Shown piece by piece: positions 1-5,256 of a stretch of 5,325 nucleotides of DNA. Source of the DNA: JBCDGZ01 sp038750655 (GTDB lineage: Bacteria > Bacteroidota > Bacteroidia > Chitinophagales > Saprospiraceae); contig JBCDGZ010000254.1 in assembly GCA_038750655.1 (NCBI GenBank), forward strand, positions 1-5,325, in the 5' to 3' direction. Each line of letters opens with the position of its first letter. Positions within the stretch are counted from its first letter, which is position 1. The position numbers and the translations under genes were made by a program. The notes under the pieces were generated by a model. The model was not told where the DNA came from. It saw only the letters and a program-made list of their open reading frames with translations, and did no database searches.

Positions 1-62
1 TGCTCTTGAGCCAGATCAATCAAGGATTTTGCGTATCTCGAAGCAATTCTGGTTACAGACAT
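1..62 (-). CDS. atpH: ATP synthase F1 subunit delta, N-terminal fragment (runs off window)
   Basis: Only the first 20 codons are present; the gene continues past position 1. The visible protein starts MSVTRIASRYAKSL and continues IDLAQE. This is the typical N-terminal helix of the delta/OSCP family, in which an 'A.RYA.AL..LA.E' pattern is common. Delta sits on top of the F1 head and links it to the b-subunit peripheral stalk. The ATG (minus strand, 62-60) lies 15 bases after the atpF stop, so the two genes are surely co-transcribed. No Shine-Dalgarno motif precedes it; the spacer is AAAAACGAGCTATCC. The call rests on the short N-terminal match and on its standard place directly after atpF. 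Confidence 0.9.
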   Translation of the reverse strand, partial: MSVTRIASRYAKSLIDLAQE

Positions 63-77
63 GGATAGCTCGTTTTT

Positions 78-593
78 TTAGTTCAATTTGATTTCGTCAA
101 CCAAGCCATTTACATAGCTTTCTTGCTCGGCGTCGCCCTTGAGTTGCTTGCGAATGATTTTCTCGGCAATGTCCAAAGCCATCATTCCCGCCTGGTTTTT
201 CACATCGACCAGAGCGGCCATCTTCTGGTTTTCAATTTCCGTCTTGGCATTGCTCACGATCTTCTGTGCTTCTTCCTTAGCCTTCGTCTTAGCTTCATTG
301 ATGATCTGATCTTTGGCCTCTTTCGCCTCCTTGAGGATACTGGCGCGCTCGGTGCGAGCCTCCGTCAGAATCTTTTCGTTCTCATTTTTCAGATTGGCCA
401 TTTCCTCGCGAGCCCGCTTAGCCTCATCCAAAGAGTTTTGAATATCTGCTGTACGCGTCTTCAGTGCATCTTTGATGGGACCGAAGGCGAATCTAGACAT
501 GATAAACCAAAAGAGTCCAAAAAATATGGTGGACCAAATCAGCAACCCGAAGTTGGGTATGATGGGATAAAATTCGGATACTAACGCTATCAT
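78..593 (-). CDS. atpF: ATP synthase F0 subunit b (peripheral stalk)
   Basis: This encodes a 171-residue protein, the usual length for bacterial subunit b. Residues about 10-36 form a single hydrophobic membrane anchor (IIPNFGLLIW onward). It is followed by a membrane-exit segment, RFAFGPI (34-40), matching the family's 'fa(W/F)xPI' pattern. Residues about 45-150 are highly charged, rich in K/E/A, lack proline and read as a long right-handed coiled coil. The C-terminal amphipathic part (DIAEKIIRKQL, 141-151) is where b contacts delta. Two copies form the stator that keeps the F1 head from rotating with the c-ring. The ATG at 593 is the only sensible start, because the membrane segment begins about ten residues later. 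The gene follows atpE by 79 bases and precedes atpH by 15. No Shine-Dalgarno motif is seen. Confidence 0.96.
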   Translation of the reverse strand: MIALVSEFYPIIPNFGLLIWSTIFFGLFWFIMSRFAFGPIKDALKTRTADIQNSLDEAKRAREEMANLKNENEKILTEARTERASILKEAKEAKDQIINEAKTKAKEEAQKIVSNAKTEIENQKMAALVDVKNQAGMMALDIAEKIIRKQLKGDAEQESYVNGLVDEIKLN

Positions 594-633
594 TTTATAA
601 TCTTTTAAGGATGATTTTAGAATTGTAAGTTGA

Positions 634-657
634 TCCCAGCAACCAACCGTTGTGGGA
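634..657 (-). promoter_or_regulatory. Hairpin in the atpE-atpF spacer, possible mRNA processing/stabilising element
   Basis: Plus-strand 634-638 (TCCCA) and 640-643 (CAAC) pair with 649-652 (GTTG) and 653-657 (TGGGA). This gives a 9-bp stem with one bulged G (639) and a 5-base loop (644-648). The hairpin lies 16 bases after the atpE stop. No U-tract follows in the transcribed direction, so it is not a classical intrinsic terminator. A stem here could protect the 3' end of an atpE-containing mRNA or lower expression of the distal genes. That role is inferred; only the pairing is seen. Confidence 0.35.
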
Positions 658-672
658 CCAACTCTTTAGCTT

Positions 673-873
673 TTAGCCCACTAGGAATGCCAATACGATG
701 GCAATCAGAGCGGCACCCTCAACGAGGGCGGCCATCAGGATCATACTACCGCGGATGTCTCCTACGGCTTCTGGCTGACGAGCAATGGCTTCCATGGCTT
801 TAGCGCCAACGCTACCAATACCGATTCCGGCACCGATTACGGCTAAACCCATACCTATAGCTGCTAATGACAT
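673..873 (-). CDS. atpE: ATP synthase F0 subunit c (proteolipid ring)
   Basis: This is a 66-residue protein made of two hydrophobic helices joined by a polar loop, the standard c-subunit hairpin. Helix 1 carries the glycine-repeat packing motif GAGIGIG (14-20). The loop is ARQPE (31-35), which contacts gamma/epsilon. Helix 2 carries the ion-binding carboxylate E52 in ALVEGA. Helix 1 lacks the Gln ligand, and no Ser/Thr follows E52 (it is EG, not ES/ET). Both are needed in Na+-coupled rings, so proton coupling is inferred. At 66 residues it is at the short end for the family but complete. The gene lies between atpB and atpF in the usual order. Its start is preceded by an almost pure A/T leader and no Shine-Dalgarno motif. 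Confidence 0.98.
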   Translation of the reverse strand: MSLAAIGMGLAVIGAGIGIGSVGAKAMEAIARQPEAVGDIRGSMILMAALVEGAALIAIVLAFLVG

Positions 874-921
874 AATCTAAAAATTATAATGATTATTAAA
901 TAAGTTTTTTGTTTTGTCTCT
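874..921 (-). promoter_or_regulatory. AT-rich leader of atpE, possible translation enhancer
   Basis: In the 48-base atpB-atpE spacer I count 7 G/C bases, and in the 30 bases directly before the atpE ATG only 2. Such a leader should be unstructured and accessible to ribosomes. In E. coli a U/A-rich region before atpE is known to raise its translation so that enough c subunit is made. By analogy this leader may do the same in a genome that does not use Shine-Dalgarno sites. The composition is seen; the function is inferred. Confidence 0.35.
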
Positions 922-2151
922 TTAGTGATGCGCCTCCTCAGTTGCCATTCCGAGATAAGATGCCGTCAAGATGGTGAAAACAAAAGCCTGAATAAAGGCC
1001 ACCAACAATTCGATAGACATCATAAACAGCGTCAATATACCTGCGGGAATTGCACTCCCTATGCTAGCTCCCAAGTTTTCCTTTCCAAAAAGGAAGATCA
1101 AGCCCGTAAAGATAACCAGTACCATGTGACCTGCGGTGATGTTAGCGAACAAACGCAGCATCAGCGTAACTGGCTTGATGAACAGGCCCAAGACTTCTAC
1201 AGGAGTCAATATAAATAGCTTCAACCAAGCAGGCACACCAGGCATCCAAAGGGTATGCTCCCAGTAGTGCTTATTGCCGTTGAAATTTGTCATTAGAAAG
1301 GTGAAAATGGCCAGTACAGCAGTTACAGCAAGGTTTCCAGTAACATTACTTCCTCCAAGGAATGGAATCTGACCAAAAAGATTGAGTCCCAAGATAAAGA
1401 AGAACAGCGACATCAAGAAAGGTAAGAACTGCTCCCACTTGTGCCCCAGAAAAGGCTTGGCCACCTCATCCTGAATAAAGACGAAAATAGACTCCATCAG
1501 GTTATTAGCACCTGTAGGGGCTCTCCCTTCATTATTCTTATACGAACGAGCCATAGAGATAAAGAACCAACCCATCAGCAAACAGATGAGCAACATGGAG
1601 GTAGCATTCTTTGTCAGTGAAAAATCATAGAAGGAAGTGAAGCCACCGCCGAAAACACCGAAGTCAGCTGTTGTACTTTTTTCCAGCTCATATTCTTTGC
1701 CTTGGTAGACCGTATAATATTTGTGCTTTTTGCCCTCTTTTTTGTGAATAAATCCATCAATCTTCACTTTTTCTGCAGGAAAGGAGGGATCAACAACCCG
1801 CATGACCATTCCAGAGTTCAAGACATACTTTTGGTAGGCAGCGTGCCCATCACCATGTGCCCAACCTTCTGTTTCCCTTGGACCATTATGTGGGATTATA
1901 TCAAACTTGCCGGAGGAAAACATCGCTAATCCATCATCCTTAGAATAAAGGATACATGGAAGAGGAATATTGATGGGACCAATACCGTAAACATTGGCAT
2001 CCGCAATGTGGTGAAAGGCGGTCGACTGAGGGTTGAAACCATGACCATGACCATCATCATGACTATGGTCATCACCTGAAGAACCTGATCCAGCAAAGCT
2101 AAAATTAGACAGACCGAGAAAACAACAAAAAGTCAACAAAAATAGGCGCAT
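922..2151 (-). CDS. atpB: ATP synthase F0 subunit a with secreted His-rich N-terminal extension
   Basis: This is the 409-residue proton-channel subunit. It is far longer than E. coli subunit a (about 270) because of an N-terminal extension seen in Bacteroidota. Residues 1-20 are a signal peptide (MRLFLLTFCC start, probable cleavage after FSFA). Residues 27-38 are Asp/His-rich (DDHSHDDGHGHG), followed by a predicted periplasmic domain to about 180. The membrane core starts near 184. R333 in MLRLFANITAGH is the essential stator arginine (E. coli R210). H342 and E381 sit where E. coli has E219 and H245, the swapped arrangement also known from mitochondria. Q388 matches E. coli Q252. The C-terminus is EEAHH. 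It is the first gene of the atp operon, about 50 bases downstream of a Bacteroidota-type promoter. The ATG at 2151 is supported by the signal peptide that begins there. Confidence 0.97.
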   Translation of the reverse strand: MRLFLLTFCCFLGLSNFSFAGSGSSGDDHSHDDGHGHGFNPQSTAFHHIADANVYGIGPINIPLPCILYSKDDGLAMFSSGKFDIIPHNGPRETEGWAHGDGHAAYQKYVLNSGMVMRVVDPSFPAEKVKIDGFIHKKEGKKHKYYTVYQGKEYELEKSTTADFGVFGGGFTSFYDFSLTKNATSMLLICLLMGWFFISMARSYKNNEGRAPTGANNLMESIFVFIQDEVAKPFLGHKWEQFLPFLMSLFFFILGLNLFGQIPFLGGSNVTGNLAVTAVLAIFTFLMTNFNGNKHYWEHTLWMPGVPAWLKLFILTPVEVLGLFIKPVTLMLRLFANITAGHMVLVIFTGLIFLFGKENLGASIGSAIPAGILTLFMMSIELLVAFIQAFVFTILTASYLGMATEEAHH

Positions 2152-2199
2152 TGCAGTATGATTTTTTTACCGAAAAACGGACATCTCTAAAATCGACTG

Positions 2200-2230
2200 C
2201 AAAGGTAGGTATAATAAAGGGCAATTAAAA
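2200..2230 (-). promoter_or_regulatory. Bacteroidota-type promoter of the atp operon
   Basis: On the minus strand 2207-2200 reads TACCTTTG, a full match to the Bacteroidota -7 consensus TAnnTTTG, and is followed by CAG. After a 19-base spacer upstream lies TTTT (2230-2227), three of four matches to the -33 element TTTG. Transcription would start near 2195-2190, leaving a leader of about 40 bases before the atpB ATG at 2151. The site lies in the only sizeable gap between the glycosyltransferase gene and atpB, as expected for independent control of the ATP synthase operon. Confidence 0.65.
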
Positions 2231-2235
2231 GCTCA

Positions 2236-2258
2236 TTTCTCTTTTTTTAAAGTAGAAA
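2236..2258 (-). terminator. AT-rich imperfect palindrome after the glycosyltransferase stop, weak terminator candidate
   Basis: Plus-strand TTTCT-CTTT (2236-2244) pairs with AAAG (2249-2252) and AGAAA (2254-2258) around a TTTT loop, with one bulged base (2253). It abuts the stop codon of the glycosyltransferase gene. The stem has only three G-C pairs and no clean U-run follows, although the minus strand continues TGAGCTTTT. It could weakly end the upstream transcription unit. The palindrome is seen; termination is a low-confidence inference. Confidence 0.22.
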
Positions 2259-3563
2259 TCAATAGCCATTTTCCACTGCCTGATAGGAGGATTTTTGTGG
2301 GTTCCAGGGGTCGCGGTAAGAGGAGCGAAAAAAGAATTCTCGGAAGTAGGCCATCGTTCGGCAAAGTCGCAGAAAACCAGCAATATAGAAGACCATAAAG
2401 GGGACGTAAGGCCAGAGCACACGCTCTTCTTCAGCCCGCTCGGAGAAGCAATAAATGACGAACTGCTGTAGGAATCCGGTGACGATATAAAGGAAGACAT
2501 TGAAGGGCAAAATATACTGTACCCAGCCACCGTAGTTGAAAATCATGTCGATCACGTAGATGTACCACTTGAGATCGAGTACTAGATTGTAGAAAATATT
2601 CTCCACGAAGCCCAAAAAAGTGGAGAATCGGAAGCCCTTGTGGGGGACGAAAACGTCGAGGTGCTTGCGCAGGCGGAAGCGGACCAGCGAGCGGCTCCAC
2701 CGCATTCGCTGCTTCCAAAGGACCCGGAATTTGGTCGGCGCGGCCGTCAGGCAGACCGCCGTATGCTCGAAGTGGATTTTATAGCCCGATTTGCGCAGCT
2801 TGACGGTAATATCGCCGTCCAGCCCTGGGCCAATGTCCCAGCCGCCAATCTGCCGAATGGCATCCATCCGAAAGGAGCCGAAGGCCCCGGAGATGATCCG
2901 GTAAATGCCTAGATAGGAAGTAACGATACGGCCTGTGGAGATACTCTTGAGGTACTCTATGGCCTGTAGCTTGGCGCAGAGGCTCTCGTTGTAATTTCGC
3001 ACTTTGACATTGCCCCCTACCCCACCGATGCGCTCGTCGAGGTAGAAAGGAATGATGATATTTTCTACGGCATCGCGATCGAAGGAGCTGTCAGCATCAA
3101 GGTGCAGTAGGAATTTGCCTTTACAGTAGCGCAGGGCCAAATTGGCCGCCGAGGCTTTGCCTCCCCGCTTATGGTTGCGAATAAACTTAGTAATCAAGCC
3201 ATTCCGCTCCAAACTGCGGCAGATGGCCTCGCTATCATCATCGGAGCCGTCATCTACAATAATAACCTCTACGTTGCGATAGGTCTGCTCGTTGAGCGAC
3301 TTCACCAGCTTATAGATATTCTTTCCCTCGTTTTTCCCCGGAGCGATGAGCGAGATCAGCGGTTGCTCAGCAAAGAGGGCCTGCCGGGCCCGGGCCCAGC
3401 GCTTCTTACGGCGCTTATCAGTCAAGCGGTAGATTAAAAGAACAGTAAAATCAAAAACGACATAGCGGAATAACTCAAAAATGATGAAATACCAAAACAC
3501 CCGGGTGATCTTCACCAGGCCAGCTGTCTGCCAATAATTGATAAATTCTGTTAAGTCCAGCAT
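2259..3563 (-). CDS. Membrane-bound processive family 2 glycosyltransferase (PgaC/IcaA-like)
   Basis: This is a 434-residue protein, the usual length for PgaC/IcaA/hyaluronan-synthase-type enzymes. These build beta-linked polysaccharide from UDP-sugars at the inner membrane. An N-terminal hydrophobic segment covers about 19-46. The GT-A catalytic domain (about 68-295) shows VDDGS (103-107) and LDADS (155-159) for nucleotide and metal binding. GLDGD (247-251) carries the presumed catalytic base D249, and QRMRW (285-289) is the QxxRW acceptor/processivity motif. Three hydrophobic stretches follow (about 314-342, 348-373, 383-407) and would form the export pore. In many relatives a Glu precedes the base Asp (ED); here it is Leu. 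The start is 21 bases after the stop of the upstream TackOD1-like gene, with no terminator or promoter visible between them, so an operon is likely. The sugar substrate cannot be told from sequence; poly-GlcNAc and cellulose-like products are both possible. Confidence 0.92.
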   Translation of the reverse strand: MLDLTEFINYWQTAGLVKITRVFWYFIIFELFRYVVFDFTVLLIYRLTDKRRKKRWARARQALFAEQPLISLIAPGKNEGKNIYKLVKSLNEQTYRNVEVIIVDDGSDDDSEAICRSLERNGLITKFIRNHKRGGKASAANLALRYCKGKFLLHLDADSSFDRDAVENIIIPFYLDERIGGVGGNVKVRNYNESLCAKLQAIEYLKSISTGRIVTSYLGIYRIISGAFGSFRMDAIRQIGGWDIGPGLDGDITVKLRKSGYKIHFEHTAVCLTAAPTKFRVLWKQRMRWSRSLVRFRLRKHLDVFVPHKGFRFSTFLGFVENIFYNLVLDLKWYIYVIDMIFNYGGWVQYILPFNVFLYIVTGFLQQFVIYCFSERAEEERVLWPYVPFMVFYIAGFLRLCRTMAYFREFFFRSSYRDPWNPQKSSYQAVENGY

Positions 3564-3584
3564 CGGGGGCTTCGCTATGTTGGT

Positions 3585-4991
3585 TTAATTCATCGGCTCG
3601 TCATTAATCGGCGGTAATTTGACATCTCCCAAGAGCATCAGCTCTACGATAATCTCGGGTTGACTGTCCTTGACATTGCCAGAAATGAGTTGCCCAAAAT
3701 TGAATTCTATAGTCGCTTTTAGATTATTGGATTCTGCAATAGTTGTATCGGTTAGCAAAAAATGATATTCCGTGGGGCTATGCGCCGAGATCATATCGGA
3801 ATCTCGAACGTAGCTTTTAAGCACCTGCGCCAATTCATTTTGCAACATCAACACCTCCTCCTCGGTCATCATGTTGAGCTGTTCGTCCAGGATCCGCACA
3901 TTGCCGTAGACACTTTGCCCCCCCTTATTGCGTATCCGGGCCTCCTCCTGCCGCAGTAAATGCTGAAATATCTCATAACTGTAGATGCCCGTCACCATTT
4001 TCACAGACTTCTTGGCCTGCTGCTCGCCCACCTTCGGAATTCCCCGCAGCACGATCTGCTCCCCCTTAGAGGTCAGATGCAAACGCTCGATCGCCTCCTC
4101 CTTCAAGTGTCGAACATCCTTAATATCCCCACAATCCATACAATGCGACGTAAAATTAGCCTCCTGAAAGGTGGCCGAACAGCTGTTGCAGCTGTAGATA
4201 TGCGAAGGCTTGTCGTAGTCAATCCCGATATGCCGCACGTGCTTAGCACATTTTGGGCAAATCAACTGATCAGACCCTTCCTGCTTAAAATCACTCTCCG
4301 GCCCGATATAGGCACACTGAAAATGATGAATTAAATCTTCTATTTCTAGATCGACACTGCCGCACTCCCGGCAAGTCTCTCGAATATTGTGGTGTGCGCT
4401 GTCGCAGCTGCTACACAGGTGAATCTTGTCCTCCACCTCCGGCGCTAAATAGCCCTCCTGCTTGCCAATCTTTAAAATTTTCAAAATCTTATGGCTATCA
4501 TCGTCCGAAAACTGACGACTCAGAAAGGGAAAGGAATAATTGATTCGACTGAAACGATTCGGGATGGGCAGCAAGGGCTGCTCGCGAGTATATAAGAATT
4601 GTAGCGTTTTGAAAAGCTGTTCTTTCTCCGGTGAAGGGAAATATTGTAGTTGGAAAATTTTCTCTACCCGTCGGTTAATCGCCCGAGTCCGCTCGGCGAT
4701 GACATCGTAGTGGGTAAGATCAGTAAGGCCGTCACAGCATTTGATCTGGTTTTCCTTCAGCGCCTTACTGTCCGAAGCAAAGATCGGTTTAAGGTATACA
4801 TTCGGGTTAAAATGCCCCCGAATCCCCTTCATCGTAGCGGTAAACACTGCGCTATCCGCACTATTGATGATCACCGCATCAACATAGTACAGTTGCGACC
4901 AATCTGTATTTTCGTTTTTCTCAACAAGCATGAAGAGTAAATCCTCAAAGTCGATCAAAGCCTGCTTGTTGATACTTTTTAATGCTAACAT
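3585..4991 (-). CDS. TackOD1-like zinc-binding regulator with pseudo-receiver-like N-terminus and degenerate GGDEF-like C-terminus
   Basis: This is a 468-residue soluble protein with no signal peptide or membrane segment. Residues about 188-290 hold five CxxC pairs (C193/196, 207/210, 245/248, 268/271, 284/287) plus HHFQC (222-226), then CAYIGPESDF and IGIDYDKP. This pattern matches my recollection of TackOD1, a zinc-ribbon output domain of response regulators. Residues about 15-92 resemble a receiver fold (YVDAVIIN, then YLKPIFAS), with Asn43 where the phospho-acceptor Asp would be. Residues about 335-440 resemble GGDEF: VRDSD (395-399), five residues, then SPTEY (405-409) in place of GGDEF. 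It is therefore probably not a diguanylate cyclase, although the I-site-like R396xxD399 remains. The ATG at 4991 is well supported: an in-frame stop lies 12 codons upstream and no other start codon lies between. It sits 21 bases before the glycosyltransferase gene, suggesting control of polysaccharide synthesis. TackOD1 is the firmest domain call; the flanking domains are inferred from pattern alone. Confidence 0.78.
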   Translation of the reverse strand: MLALKSINKQALIDFEDLLFMLVEKNENTDWSQLYYVDAVIINSADSAVFTATMKGIRGHFNPNVYLKPIFASDSKALKENQIKCCDGLTDLTHYDVIAERTRAINRRVEKIFQLQYFPSPEKEQLFKTLQFLYTREQPLLPIPNRFSRINYSFPFLSRQFSDDDSHKILKILKIGKQEGYLAPEVEDKIHLCSSCDSAHHNIRETCRECGSVDLEIEDLIHHFQCAYIGPESDFKQEGSDQLICPKCAKHVRHIGIDYDKPSHIYSCNSCSATFQEANFTSHCMDCGDIKDVRHLKEEAIERLHLTSKGEQIVLRGIPKVGEQQAKKSVKMVTGIYSYEIFQHLLRQEEARIRNKGGQSVYGNVRILDEQLNMMTEEEVLMLQNELAQVLKSYVRDSDMISAHSPTEYHFLLTDTTIAESNNLKATIEFNFGQLISGNVKDSQPEIIVELMLLGDVKLPPINDEPMN

Positions 4992-5141
4992 AAGTATCCC
5001 ATCTAAACAGTTTCCGTTCCGGGGTTATCGAAAAGGAGATTTGGCGTAGAAACCAGCCGATGCCTAAGGGGGGATGGCGGAGTAGCTGGTACGCGCTTTT
5101 GAAATTTCTTCAATGAGTTGTTTTCCAAAAATTATACCAAG

Positions 5142-5182
5142 AGCGCCTTTGGCGCTGGGTGGACGGTCGGCACCTGCGGTGC
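5142..5182. repeat. Hairpin-pair repeat, module 1
   Basis: Two short palindromes lie side by side. AGCGCC-TTT-GGCGCT (5142-5156) is a perfect 6-bp stem. GCACC-TGC-GGTGC (5170-5182) is a perfect 5-bp stem. They are 13 bases apart. The same pair in the same order and orientation recurs at 5223-5256, so this is a repeated unit rather than a chance hairpin. I do not recognise it as a named element; its GC-rich stems resemble REP-like intergenic repeats. Confidence 0.7.
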
Positions 5183-5199
5183 TTCGGTGGACGGTGGAC
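5158..5199. repeat. GGTGGAC heptamer repeat, three copies
   Basis: GGTGGAC occurs at 5158-5164, 5186-5192 and 5193-5199; the last two are in direct tandem. The GCACC-TGC-GGTGC hairpin separates the first copy from the tandem pair. A related heptamer tandem (TCAACCG then TCAACCC) lies at 5311-5324 in the opposite sense, because the minus-strand form of the first repeat is GTCCACC. The function is unknown; slippage-prone intergenic repeats of this kind often vary in copy number. Confidence 0.6.
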
Positions 5200-5222
5200 G
5201 GCTGAACGGAAAAACGTATGAC

Positions 5223-5256
5223 AGCACCTTTGGCGCTGCAGTGACACCTGCGGTGT
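5223..5256. repeat. Hairpin-pair repeat, module 2
   Basis: This is a second copy of the module at 5142-5182. AGCACC-TTT-GGCGCT (5223-5237) is followed after 6 bases by ACACC-TGC-GGTGT (5244-5256). In the second hairpin both outer bases differ from module 1 (A-T instead of G-C), which keeps the stem intact. In the first hairpin a single change gives an A/C mismatch on the plus strand but a G-U pair in minus-strand RNA. Confidence 0.68.

Noticed and set aside
123..584. 153-codon plus-strand open frame opposite atpF
   Set aside because: It is the antisense shadow of the Lys/Glu/Ala-rich atpF coiled coil; it has no family resemblance and atpF is certain.
2225..2718. Two open frames (101 and 95 codons) on the minus strand overlapping the glycosyltransferase gene
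   Set aside because: Both lie in alternative frames of the GT2 C-terminus, whose frame carries all catalytic motifs and membrane segments. Their compositions are not protein-like.
3960..4334. 124-codon plus-strand open frame opposite the TackOD1-like gene
   Set aside because: Antisense shadow of the zinc-ribbon coding region, with no recognisable domain.
5066..5110. tRNA-like 5' half (GGCGGAGTAGCTGGTACGCG resembles a D-arm)
   Set aside because: No plausible anticodon stem follows, no TTCGA-type T-loop is present, and nothing downstream pairs with the G-run as an acceptor stem. At most it is a decayed fragment; chance is likelier.
5127..5138. TATAAT / AATTTTTG as promoter of the TackOD1-like gene
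   Set aside because: It is one base off the Bacteroidota -7 consensus, has no TTTG partner about 19 bases upstream and no sigma70 -35 box, and the leader would be over 120 bases. Too weak to annotate.
5141..5220. Short plus-strand open frame through the repeats
   Set aside because: It stays open for about 26 codons but has no start codon, a repeat-driven composition and no family match.
5142..5256. CRISPR array
   Set aside because: The repeated units are two copies of short hairpins with unequal spacers of 6, 13 and 40 bases; there is no regular repeat-spacer periodicity and no cas gene.
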